From assembly GCF_014201825.1 (NCBI RefSeq), contig NZ_JACHFJ010000001.1, forward strand, positions 248,001 to 312,000: a stretch of DNA of 64,000 bases. Reading direction: 5' to 3'. How positions within the stretch are numbered: the stretch's first letter is position 1; the number at the start of each line of letters is the position of its first letter. The DNA comes from Acidocella aromatica. Lineage in GTDB: Bacteria; Pseudomonadota; Alphaproteobacteria; Acetobacterales; Acetobacteraceae. Below are positions 1 through 7,142 of this stretch, one piece after another. The position numbers were made by a program, and so were the translations under genes. The notes beneath the pieces are model-generated. The model was given only the letters and a program-made list of their open reading frames with translations, was not told the origin of the DNA and searched no databases.

Positions 1-101
1 CGGGAGAACGGCTCGTAAGGCACGTTGGCGAAGGGCGGCGCGTGGTTCTGCACCGCGCAGCCGCCCAACAGCAGAAGAGGAAGAAGAGACTTACGCAACA
101 T
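1..101 (-). CDS. Lipoprotein, N-terminal part only (runs off the window)
   Basis: The first 33 codons of a minus-strand gene are visible, starting at the ATG at 101-99. The peptide opens with basic residues, then a leucine-rich stretch (SLLPLLLLGGC), a signal peptide ending in a lipobox with the cysteine at residue 16, so the protein should be lipidated and exported. Its start overlaps the last 11 bases of mtnA, so it is probably co-transcribed and coupled to it. The rest lies outside the window, so the family cannot be named. Confidence 0.6.
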   Translation of the reverse strand, partial: MLRKSLLPLLLLGGCAVQNHAPPFANVPYEPFS

Positions 102-1179
102 CCTTGAACATCGCGGTCAGCGCGGCCTCGTTGGCATCGCACAGACCACGCTCCGTAATCAGCCCGGTGACGAGCCGCGCCGGCGTCACGTCGAAGGCTG
201 GGTTGGCGGCCGGGCTGGAGGTCGGCACGATACGCACGGTGGCGATGGAGCCATCCAACGCACGGCCGGTCATGGTGGTCACTTCCGTCGCCGCACGCTC
301 CTCGATGGGAATGTCGGAGAGGCCGTCGCTGATCGTCCAATCAATGGTGGAGGAAGGCAGCGCAACCCAGAACGGCACGCCGTTATCACGCGCCGCCAGC
401 CCCTTCAGATAAGTGCCTATCTTGTTGCAGACATCGCCGCTGCGGGTGACGCGGTCGGTGCCGACGATGACCAGATCCACCTCGCCATGCTGCATATAGT
501 GGCCACCAGCATTGTCGGCGATGACGGTGTGCGGCACACCATGCTTGCCTAGTTCCCAGGCGGTGAGCGAAGCGCCCTGGTTGCGCGGGCGGGTTTCCTC
601 GACCCAGACATGCACGTCGATGCCGGAATCGTGTGCCATGTAGATCGGCGCGAGCGCGGTGCCCCAGTCCACAGTGGCAATCCACCCAGCATTGCAATGC
701 GTCAGCACGTTCACGCGGCGGCCATTCTTGGCGCGCTCAGCAATGAGCGGCAGGCCATTCTCGCCTATGGCGCGGTTCGTCGCCACGTCCTCGTCGCAAA
801 TCTTCGCGGCTTCCTCATAAGCGGCGGCGACGCGCGCGGCGGCAGGCAGCGGAGCCAGCACCTTCTCCATGCGCGCCAGCGCCCAACGCAGATTGATCGC
901 TGTGGGGCGGGTGCCGCCGAGCACGGCTAGCGCGTTGGCTAGGCTGGCGTCGGACGCATCGGCGCGCAGCGCCAGCGCCACGCCATACGCCGCCGAGGCG
1001 CCAATCAGCGGCGCGCCGCGCACCAGCATGGCTTTGATCGCATGCGCCATCTCTTCCATCGTGGTGAGGCGCACGAGATCGACCGCCCAGGGCAGCTTGG
1101 TCTGGTCGATGATGCGGACTGACCAGCGGTCCAGTTCATCAACCCAGATCGAGCGGAAGGGCGTGCCGTCAATTCTCAT
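91..1179 (-). CDS. mtnA: S-methyl-5-thioribose-1-phosphate isomerase
   Basis: This cytoplasmic enzyme isomerises 5-methylthioribose-1-phosphate to the ribulose form in the methionine salvage pathway. The 362-residue protein has the usual family length and is related to eIF2B alpha-type proteins. The loop LVRGAPLIG lies near residue 52, the catalytic cysteine is in HCNAG (Cys162) and the catalytic aspartate is in IVGTDRV (Asp242). No other salvage gene (mtnB, C, D, K, N or P) is beside it. Downstream it overlaps a lipoprotein gene by 11 bases; upstream, after 11 bases, is the UPF0262 gene on the same strand, so the four minus-strand genes probably form one transcription unit. Confidence 0.95.
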   Translation of the reverse strand: MRIDGTPFRSIWVDELDRWSVRIIDQTKLPWAVDLVRLTTMEEMAHAIKAMLVRGAPLIGASAAYGVALALRADASDASLANALAVLGGTRPTAINLRWALARMEKVLAPLPAAARVAAAYEEAAKICDEDVATNRAIGENGLPLIAERAKNGRRVNVLTHCNAGWIATVDWGTALAPIYMAHDSGIDVHVWVEETRPRNQGASLTAWELGKHGVPHTVIADNAGGHYMQHGEVDLVIVGTDRVTRSGDVCNKIGTYLKGLAARDNGVPFWVALPSSTIDWTISDGLSDIPIEERAATEVTTMTGRALDGSIATVRIVPTSSPAANPAFDVTPARLVTGLITERGLCDANEAALTAMFKDVA

Positions 1180-1190
1180 AATTCGATATC

Positions 1191-1667
1191 CTAAAGTTTC
1201 TGGTGCAGGGCGCAGACGAGGGTGAATAAGCGCCGTGCGGTCGGAAAATCAATCTCCACCTTTCCGGCCAGGCGTTCGACCATCAGTTCCGCACCTTCGT
1301 TATGCAGGCCCCGGCGACCCATATCGATAGCCTGGATGCGCGCCTCGCGCCCTTCGGCCACGGCCTGGGCGTAAGAGTCGAGCAGCATCTGGTAGTCCTT
1401 GATGAGCATCTTGAACGGCCCCATCGCGAGCATCACCGCCTGCACCGGGTTGTCCTCTGCGTCGCGAATGTCGAACACCAAACGCCCCTGCTGAATGGAA
1501 AGGTGGAGTATGCTTTGCAGGTCGGGATGCGTGGTGAGGTAGAAGGAGTTATCCTCGCGCAGATCCGCCACCGCCTGGTCGCGATCAGCCTCCTGCAAGG
1601 CGGAGAGCCTGTGCAGTGCCTCCCCCTCCAGCACAATCAGCGTCAGCCGCCCCTTTGCATCCGCCAT
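1191..1667 (-). CDS. UPF0262 family protein
   Basis: The 158-residue protein begins at an ATG that overlaps the DUF983 stop codon by one base (TAATG), which argues for this start and for translational coupling. It matches the alphaproteobacterial UPF0262 family, recognised by the central stretch with DIRDAEDNPVQ and by KDYQMLLDSY followed by DMGRRGLHNEGAE. There is no signal peptide or membrane segment, so it is cytoplasmic. Its function is unknown. The next gene in the same direction is mtnA, but I would not infer a role in methionine salvage from that. Confidence 0.85.
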   Translation of the reverse strand: MADAKGRLTLIVLEGEALHRLSALQEADRDQAVADLREDNSFYLTTHPDLQSILHLSIQQGRLVFDIRDAEDNPVQAVMLAMGPFKMLIKDYQMLLDSYAQAVAEGREARIQAIDMGRRGLHNEGAELMVERLAGKVEIDFPTARRLFTLVCALHQKL

Positions 1668-2110
1668 TACAGCCTCTCGCGTTTCAAGCCGAGCTTCAGC
1701 AATATGCCGATCACCGCCCCCTTGGCCATGCGTAAAACGACCATGCACAGCAGCACCAACAGAACCAGCAGCACCCCGGCCATGAAGATCCCGGGCCGAT
1801 AATAGCCCTTGTAGAAAAACACGACAAATAGCGCCACAAAGTGCAGCACAACGAGCATGGCTATGTAGGGGGGCGCGTCGTCTGCCGGCATGTCCCCAAG
1901 CGGCGCGCCGCAATGCAGGCAGGCTTTGTGGACCTTGAGATAGCCGTCGAAAATCGGCCCCTCCTTGCAGCGCGGGCATCGCCCGCATGCGCCGCGCCAG
2001 ATCGTTTCCGCCCAACCCGGCATGGCCTGCTGCGGTGCCTCGTGCGTGGTATCGGGCGGCCAACGCTCGAACTCGTCCTGCGGTTCAGGCGGTACGGAAG
2101 GATTGCTCAT
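1667..2110 (-). CDS. DUF983 membrane protein with zinc-ribbon motif
   Basis: The 147-residue protein has an acidic, proline-rich N-terminus, then paired cysteines (CGRCPRC and, 20 residues later, CLHC) that look like a zinc ribbon, followed by two hydrophobic segments (about residues 78-97 and 104-124). This is the DUF983 architecture; the function is unknown. I chose the ATG at 2110 because it starts the conserved part. An in-frame ATG 66 bases upstream would add 22 atypical residues. It heads the four-gene minus-strand unit. Confidence 0.85.
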   Translation of the reverse strand: MSNPSVPPEPQDEFERWPPDTTHEAPQQAMPGWAETIWRGACGRCPRCKEGPIFDGYLKVHKACLHCGAPLGDMPADDAPPYIAMLVVLHFVALFVVFFYKGYYRPGIFMAGVLLVLLVLLCMVVLRMAKGAVIGILLKLGLKRERL

Positions 2111-2466
2111 GCAGATGATTGTGACGACATCAACGGCAAATTCAAGCCGCGGGTTTTTATTCCGAACACGACCCAAAACTCACGAAGCGCCACACCACAT
2201 GCCGCGCCTTTTTACCACGCGGCAAAAAAAAATGCGTGCTATGCGTTGGTTATTGATGCTTTTTATTGACAGCAAACTACGGGAAGCAGAATAGCGAATC
2301 TTGCGTGCAATGCGCGATTCGCGCCGCAACCGAGTCAACCCCCTGCGCGGTCAAGTGGTCCGCACGTAAAAATAAGAAGGACAGGCCCCTGGCCTGACAG
2401 AAGATTATCAAGCGTCGGACTGCATGGAACCGAATCTTAACACCTTGTTCGAAGGAGCATCCCATC
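2111..2466. other. Intergenic region of 356 bases between divergent genes
   Basis: No gene is convincing here. The region is noticeably more AT-rich than its surroundings (A-run at 2224-2231, TTTTTATTGACAG near 2261). It must hold promoters for the DUF983 unit (minus) and the histone-like gene (plus). If the promoter proposed at 2266-2294 is right, the histone-like mRNA has an untranslated leader of about 165 bases. I saw no riboswitch signature. Confidence 0.5.
2266..2294 (+). promoter_or_regulatory. Candidate sigma-70 type promoter for the histone-like gene
   Basis: A perfect TTGACA (2266-2271) is followed after 17 bases by GAATAG (2289-2294), a weak -10. It lies in the AT-rich gap and points at the histone-like gene. 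The -10 match is poor, so this is only a candidate. Confidence 0.35.
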
Positions 2467-3177
2467 GTGAGCATTGAAGACACCAACGACACCAAGCGGG
2501 CCAAGCCGCTCGCCGTGAAAGCAACGGCGAAGAAGACCGCCGCCACCAAAAAGCCCGCCGCGAAGAAGACGGTTGCGAAGAAAGCTGCCGCGCCCGCGAA
2601 GAAGACCGCAGCCGCCAAGAAGCCCGCTGTGAAGAAGACCGCCACCGCGAAGAAGGCGACGACTACGAAGAAGACCACCGCCAAGAAGGCCACCACCACC
2701 GCGAAGAAAACCACCGCCGCCGCCAAGAAGCCGGCCGTGAAGAAGACCGCCGCCGCCAAGAAGACGACGGCCGCGAAGAAGACCACCGCCGCCGCCAAGA
2801 AGCCGGCCGTGAAGAAGGCGGTTGCGAAGAAGACCACCGCCGCCAAGAAGCCCGCTGTGAAGAAGACCGCCGCCGCGAAGAAGGCGACGACCGCGAAGAA
2901 AACCACCGCCGCCGCCAAGAAGCCGGCCGTGAAGAAGACCGCCACCGCGAAGAAGACGGTTGCGAAGAAGACCACCGCCGCCGCCAAGAAACCGGCCGTG
3001 AAGAAAGCCGCCGCGCCCAAGAAGGCTGCCGTGGCGAAGAAGCCGGTCGTGCGCCGTCCTCGCAAGACTGCGGCCCCTGCCCCGGCGCCCGAGCTGCTGG
3101 AGACCGAAGTGCAGGTCGTCGAGCCCATCGAGACCTTCGAGCAGATCGACACCCCGACGGAAACCTCGCTGACCTGA
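2467..3177 (+). CDS. Histone H1-like, lysine/alanine-rich repetitive protein
   Basis: The 236-residue protein is mostly KK-A/T/P repeats (units such as AAAKKPAVKK and TTAKKTT) from about residue 16 to 195, strongly basic and without a globular domain. It resembles the C-terminal tail of eukaryotic histone H1 and the bacterial AlgP/HctA-like nucleoid proteins, so it probably binds DNA or RNA non-specifically. The last 35 residues change character and are acidic (ELLETEVQVVEPIETFEQID). Start is GTG, with a strong AAGGAG at 2452-2457 nine bases upstream. The gene contains in-frame near-identical DNA repeats, so its length is likely to vary between strains. It ends at a strong terminator. Confidence 0.8.
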   Translation: MSIEDTNDTKRAKPLAVKATAKKTAATKKPAAKKTVAKKAAAPAKKTAAAKKPAVKKTATAKKATTTKKTTAKKATTTAKKTTAAAKKPAVKKTAAAKKTTAAKKTTAAAKKPAVKKAVAKKTTAAKKPAVKKTAAAKKATTAKKTTAAAKKPAVKKTATAKKTVAKKTTAAAKKPAVKKAAAPKKAAVAKKPVVRRPRKTAAPAPAPELLETEVQVVEPIETFEQIDTPTETSLT

Positions 3178-3204
3178 TCAAGCGCCCGGTTAAACGGAAC
3201 CACG

Positions 3205-3237
3205 AAAAATGCAGGGGTCTTGGCCCCTGCATTTTTT
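3205..3237. terminator. Bidirectional rho-independent terminator
   Basis: Stem GCAGGGG (3211-3217) pairs with CCCCTGC (3224-3230) around a 6-base loop and is flanked by A-run and T-run extensions (AAAAAT/ATTTTT). It serves the histone-like gene and, on the other strand, nudC, whose stop codon overlaps the T-run. Confidence 0.9.
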
Positions 3238-4132
3238 ATTCGCTCTCCAGCCAGTCCTCTATCAACCTGCGCGCGATTGAGTCTTTCGGCGGCAGGTTGA
3301 AGCCCAGGGCCTTGCGATTGGCGATCTCCTCGCGCGTGAACCAGCGCGCATCGCGCATTTCCTCCACTTCCAGCACGATCTCGTCGCTCAACCCTTCCGC
3401 GTAAAAGCCGAGCATCAGCGAAGCCGGAAACGGCCAGGGCTGGCTGGAGTGATACACCACCTCACCCACGCGCACGCCCACTTCCTCCAACACCTCGCGC
3501 CGCACCGCATCCTCCAGGCTCTCGCCCGGCTCCACGAAGCCCGCAAGGGTGGAGTAGAAATTTCGCTCTGGCGGAAAACGGTGCGACTGCCCAAGCAGCA
3601 ATTTGCCGCCACGCGTCACGAGCATGATCACCGCCGCATCGATGCGCGGAAAATTCTCGCGCCCGCAGCCGCCGCAATGCAGCACCCAGCCACCACGCAC
3701 CGGCACAGTAGCGCCGCCACAGGCCGGGCAATATTTATGTGTGGCGCGCCAATGCAGGATGCCGCGCGCGGTTGCCAGAATCTCGGCGTCAAGCGGTGGC
3801 AACAGCGCCGTCATGGCGCGCAGGTCAGCGAACTCGCCCACGCCAAACGCGGGCGGTTCCTCAGGCGCCGAAACATCCAGCGCGAACACCGGCGCGCCTT
3901 CCACCAGCCCCAGAAACACCCAAGCTCCGTTCTGCGCCGGCCTTGGCAACAGCACGGCGCGCGGTATCTCACCGGGCGCGATCAGCGCCCTGCCGCGCCA
4001 AAACGGTACAAAACGGCTGGCTGGATCAGCCAGGGCGGTCTCCAGCCAAGCAGTGTCGGCACGCAGATACACGGCGCGTTCCAGCGTGCCGCCGCTATAT
4101 TGATTGGGCCTTGAGGGCCGGATGATGCGCAT
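3236..4132 (-). CDS. nudC: NAD(+)/NADH diphosphatase (Nudix hydrolase)
   Basis: NudC hydrolyses NAD(H) to NMN(H) and AMP and in E. coli also removes NAD caps from RNA. The 298-residue protein has an N-terminal alpha/beta region, a zinc ribbon (CPACGG and CGGCG) and a Nudix domain with GFVEPGES and REVLEEVGV, followed by the NADH-specific signature SQPWPFPAS. All expected elements are present. The ATG at 4132 gives MRIIRPSRPNQYSGG, a typical start; the longer frame upstream (to 4237) would run into the SRP RNA gene and is unlikely. It is divergent from the SRP RNA gene. Confidence 0.93.
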   Translation of the reverse strand: MRIIRPSRPNQYSGGTLERAVYLRADTAWLETALADPASRFVPFWRGRALIAPGEIPRAVLLPRPAQNGAWVFLGLVEGAPVFALDVSAPEEPPAFGVGEFADLRAMTALLPPLDAEILATARGILHWRATHKYCPACGGATVPVRGGWVLHCGGCGRENFPRIDAAVIMLVTRGGKLLLGQSHRFPPERNFYSTLAGFVEPGESLEDAVRREVLEEVGVRVGEVVYHSSQPWPFPASLMLGFYAEGLSDEIVLEVEEMRDARWFTREEIANRKALGFNLPPKDSIARRLIEDWLESE

Positions 4133-4169
4133 GCCAAGACCCTGGCACGGCGCATTTTTCTTGCCAAGC

Positions 4170-4198
4170 TTGCACTCGGGCCAGGATAAGAGGATAAG
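4170..4198 (+). promoter_or_regulatory. Promoter of the SRP RNA gene
   Basis: TTGCAC (4170-4175), a 17-base spacer and GATAAG (4193-4198) put a transcription start at about 4205. That is exactly where the folded SRP RNA begins, which supports both calls. Confidence 0.6.
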
Positions 4199-4204
4199 GC
4201 CCCT

Positions 4205-4300
4205 GGGAGATCGGCGGCGGACAGCGCGTGCCGCCAACCTGGTCAGGGCCGGAAGGCAGCAGCCACAACGGATTTCGCATGGGTCGCTGTCCGGTCTCCC
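4205..4300 (+). ncRNA. ffs: Signal recognition particle RNA (4.5S, small bacterial type)
   Basis: The conserved apical region is visible (AACCTGGTCAGGGCCGGAAG, then GCAGCAGCC), with the GGAA tetraloop and the asymmetric internal loop that binds Ffh. The two ends pair (GGGAGATCGG with CCGGTCTCCC), which defines a 96-base hairpin. Together with Ffh it targets nascent membrane proteins to the translocon. It lies just before dnaX, the common arrangement ffs-dnaX-ybaB-recR. Confidence 0.95.
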
Positions 4301-4336
4301 ACCCCATACGCAAAAGTCTAAGGTGAAGCGCCGCCC

Positions 4337-6115
4337 ATGGGTTTGTTCGACGACGACGATAAAGACGCGCCGCCGCCGCCCGGGCCCTCGCTATTCGGGG
4401 ATGAACCGCAGGATACCGCGCCAAAAGCCGCCGCTTACCGCGTGCTGGCGCGCAAATACCGCCCCACCACATTCGACGATCTGATCGGCCAGGACGCGCT
4501 GGTGCGCACCCTGCGCAACGCCTTCGCCATGAACCGCATCGCCCATGCCTTCATGCTCACTGGCGTGCGCGGCGTGGGCAAAACCACCACCGCCCGCATC
4601 CTCGCCCGCGCACTCAATTGCACAGGGCCGGACGGCACTGGCGGCCCCACGCCCGACCCATGCGGCGTGTGCGATAACTGCAAGGCGATTCTCGCCGACC
4701 GCCATCCGGATGTGGTGGAGATGGACGCCGCCTCCAATACCGGCGTGGACGATGTCCGCGAGATCATCGAGGCAACACGCTTCCGCCCGCTTTCCGCGCG
4801 CACCAAGGTGTTCATCATCGACGAAGTGCACATGCTCTCCAAGGCGGCGTTCAACGCGCTGCTAAAAACGCTGGAAGAGCCGCCGCCGCACATCAAATTC
4901 GTGCTCGCCACCACCGAGATCCGCAAAGTGCCGATCACCGTGCTCTCGCGCTGCCAGCGCTTCGATTTGCGCCGCGTGGCCGTGGAAACACTGGCCACAC
5001 ACTTCACGCGCATCGCCGAGAAAGAGCATGTCGCCATCGCACCGGGCGCGCTCGAGCATATCGCCCGCGCCGCCGATGGTTCTGTGCGCGATGGCCTCTC
5101 GCTGCTCGACCAGGCCATCGCACGCGGCGCCGAGGATGGCTCCGAAATCTCCGCCGCCATGGTGGCGGACATGCTGGGCCTCGCGGATCGCGGCTTTGTC
5201 TTCGACCTGATGGACGCCGTGGTGGCTGGCGACGCCGCCAAGGCGCTGGGCTTTGCCGACGACGCCTATGAGCGCGGCGCCGACCCCGGCGTGCTGCTCT
5301 CCGATCTGCTGGGCCTTGCCCATCTGCTTACGCGCATGAAATCCGTGCCGTCTTTGGCCGGCAGCGCCACCTTGCCCGAGGCCGAGCGCACGCGCGGCAC
5401 GGCGCTGGCGCAGATGCTCTCCATCCCCTTCCTCGGCCGCCTGTGGCAAATGCTGTTGAAAGGGCTGCAAGAGGTGGAGACCTCGCCGGACAAGCGCGCC
5501 GCGGCGGAGATGATCCTCATCCGCCTGTGCCATGTGGCGGACATGCCGCCCCCTGGCGAGCTGATCAAAAAACTCACCGAAAACCCCGGCGCCAACATGA
5601 ATGGCGACCCTGCTCCCGGTCCTGGCGGCGGTGGGGCCGTGCGCGCCATGGCGGGCGGTGGCGGTGCGGTGTTGCAGGCCGCTCCACGCAGCCTCACCTT
5701 CCAGGATGTGGTGGCGCTGGCGCAGCATAAGCGCGACGTGATGCTGTATGCGCATCTGCGCCAATCCGTGCATCTGGTACGCTTCGCCCCGCCGGTGATC
5801 GAGTTGCGCATCGAACCCACCGCCCCGCGCGATACCGCCGCTAAGCTGGCCGCGATGCTGGAGGCCGAGACCGGCAAGCGCTGGACCATCGCGCTCTCCA
5901 ACCTGCAAGGCGAGCCAACCATCGACGAAGCGGAGGGCGTCGCCACCGCCGCAGCGCGCAATGCCGCGCTCGCGCATCCGCTGGTGCAGGCGATCCTCTC
6001 CGAGTTCCCCGGTGCGCGGGTGGAAACGCCCATTACCCATGAACCAGACCCCGAGCCGCCCGCCGATTGGGCGGCGCTGATCCCGCCAGACGAACTCTAC
6101 GAAGGAGAAGACTAA
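4337..6115 (+). CDS. dnaX: DNA polymerase III subunit gamma/tau
   Basis: This is the clamp-loader ATPase of the replicase. The 592-residue protein has an extra 30-residue acidic/proline N-terminus, then the AAA+ domain with Walker A GVRGVGKT (76-83), four zinc cysteines (95, 109, 112, 115), Walker B with DEVH (162-165) and the sensor/arginine-finger region LSRCQRFD. Domain III and a tau-like C-terminus (about 440-592, separated by a glycine-rich linker) follow. Its stop abuts the ybaB start (TAAATG). An AAA AAA run at 5567-5572 lies where a gamma-length product would end; see findings. Confidence 0.96.
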   Translation: MGLFDDDDKDAPPPPGPSLFGDEPQDTAPKAAAYRVLARKYRPTTFDDLIGQDALVRTLRNAFAMNRIAHAFMLTGVRGVGKTTTARILARALNCTGPDGTGGPTPDPCGVCDNCKAILADRHPDVVEMDAASNTGVDDVREIIEATRFRPLSARTKVFIIDEVHMLSKAAFNALLKTLEEPPPHIKFVLATTEIRKVPITVLSRCQRFDLRRVAVETLATHFTRIAEKEHVAIAPGALEHIARAADGSVRDGLSLLDQAIARGAEDGSEISAAMVADMLGLADRGFVFDLMDAVVAGDAAKALGFADDAYERGADPGVLLSDLLGLAHLLTRMKSVPSLAGSATLPEAERTRGTALAQMLSIPFLGRLWQMLLKGLQEVETSPDKRAAAEMILIRLCHVADMPPPGELIKKLTENPGANMNGDPAPGPGGGGAVRAMAGGGGAVLQAAPRSLTFQDVVALAQHKRDVMLYAHLRQSVHLVRFAPPVIELRIEPTAPRDTAAKLAAMLEAETGKRWTIALSNLQGEPTIDEAEGVATAAARNAALAHPLVQAILSEFPGARVETPITHEPDPEPPADWAALIPPDELYEGED

Positions 6116-6439
6116 ATGAAGAACCTTGCCGGCATGATGAAGCAGGCCCAGCAGATGCAGCAGAAGATGGCCGAGATGCAGGCGCGCCTGGAAGCCGCCG
6201 AGATCGAGGGCGTGGCTGGCGCCGGGCTGGTGCGCGTGACGCTGACCGGCAAGGGCGTACTGAAGGGGCTGAAGGTGGACCCGAAGCTCGCCGACCCGGC
6301 GGAGATCGAGATGCTGGAAGACCTCGTTGTTGCCGCGCATGCGGACGCCAAGTCCAAGCTCGACTCCATTATGGAATCCGAGACCAAAAACGCCATGGGC
6401 GGCATCAGCCTGCCGCCGGGCCTCAAGCTGCCGTTCTGA
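6116..6439 (+). CDS. ybaB: YbaB/EbfC nucleoid-associated protein
   Basis: A small (107-residue) dimeric DNA-binding protein of the YbaB/EbfC family. The helical N-terminus ([19 protein letters not shown]) and the beta-region with [12 protein letters not shown] are typical. It starts immediately after the dnaX stop with GGAGAAG just upstream inside dnaX, so it is translated from the same message. Its place between dnaX and recR is conserved across many bacteria and suggests a role in recombination or repair, not yet defined. Confidence 0.93.
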   Translation: MKNLAGMMKQAQQMQQKMAEMQARLEAAEIEGVAGAGLVRVTLTGKGVLKGLKVDPKLADPAEIEMLEDLVVAAHADAKSKLDSIMESETKNAMGGISLPPGLKLPF

Positions 6440-6455
6440 GCTTTGGGGAAAACTG

Positions 6456-6521
6456 ACAAAAGTTTTTGGGGCGCGCTTTTTTAAAAAAAGTGGCACCAAA
6501 AAATTTTTGTCCCATTAACAT
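6456..6521 (+). repeat. Dispersed hairpin repeat, copy A
   Basis: An imperfect inverted repeat: ACAAAAGTTTTTGGGGCGCG with CTTTTTT, then AAAAAAAGTGGCACC with AAAAAATTTTTGT, followed by the tail ATTAACAT. Copies B (14382) and C (28354) have the same arm sequences, order and tail. Here the tail's last two bases are the A and T of the recR start codon. The hairpin lies between ybaB and recR and could act as an attenuator or processing site. Confidence 0.75.
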
Positions 6522-7110
6522 GGGCGGCCCTGAGCTCGAAAACCTGATCGCGCAATTCGCCCGCCTGCCGGGGCTTGGCCCCCGCAGCGCGCGGCGCATT
6601 GTGCTAAAACTGCTCACCGAGCGCGACACCCGCCTGCTGCCGCTGGCCGACGCCCTGCGCCAAGCCTCCGCCGCCGTACGCAGCTGCTCCATCTGCGGCA
6701 ATCTCGACACGCAAGACCCCTGCACCATTTGCGCCGACCATAGCCGCGAAAACCGCATCTGCGTGGTGGAAGGTGTGGCCGATCTCTGGGCGCTGGAGCG
6801 CGCGCATGTGTATCGCGGCGGCTACCATGTGCTGGGCGGCACGCTCTCGGCCATCGCCGGGCGCGGGCCGGAGGATCTCGCCATCGCCCCGCTGCTGGCG
6901 CGCGTGGAGCGCGAGCACCCCGAGGAGATCATCCTTGCTTTGCCCGCCACGGTGGACGGCGCCGCCACCGCCCATGTACTCACCGACCGGCTGAAGCCCT
7001 TCAGCCTCCCCGTCTCCCGCCTGGCCCAGGGCGTGCCCATGGGCGGCACGCTAGAGGTGCTGGACGAAGGTACCCTGGCAACCGCGCTGCGCGCCCGCAG
7101 CCCGGCTTGA
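6520..7110 (+). CDS. recR: Recombination mediator RecR
   Basis: RecR works with RecF and RecO to load RecA on gapped DNA. The 196-residue protein has the N-terminal helix-hairpin-helix (LPGLGPRSARRIVLKLL), four zinc cysteines (CSICGN and CTIC) and the Toprim domain beginning at ICVVEG, with GGTLSAIAGRGPEDL. The ATG at 6520 gives the standard MGGPELENLIAQF start; the in-frame ATG at 6466 lies inside the hairpin repeat and would translate the repeat, so I reject it. There is no clear ribosome binding site, because the repeat occupies the upstream sequence. Confidence 0.94.
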   Translation: MGGPELENLIAQFARLPGLGPRSARRIVLKLLTERDTRLLPLADALRQASAAVRSCSICGNLDTQDPCTICADHSRENRICVVEGVADLWALERAHVYRGGYHVLGGTLSAIAGRGPEDLAIAPLLARVEREHPEEIILALPATVDGAATAHVLTDRLKPFSLPVSRLAQGVPMGGTLEVLDEGTLATALRARSPA

Positions 7111-7142
7111 GAAGCGCAGCGACTTCCCCCATACCGCGCGCC

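Noticed and set aside
2277-3203. Minus-strand frame rich in phenylalanine and alanine opposite the histone-like gene
   Set aside because: It is the reverse reading of AAG/GCC repeats (giving FFAAVV runs), not a membrane protein.
4862-6499. Long open frame antisense to dnaX and ybaB
   Set aside because: Shadow frame with biased composition; the plus-strand genes are certain.
7107-7142. Upstream TTG start for the decarboxylase, overlapping recR
   Set aside because: The added residues are atypical and the ATG at 7143 begins the conserved N-terminus.
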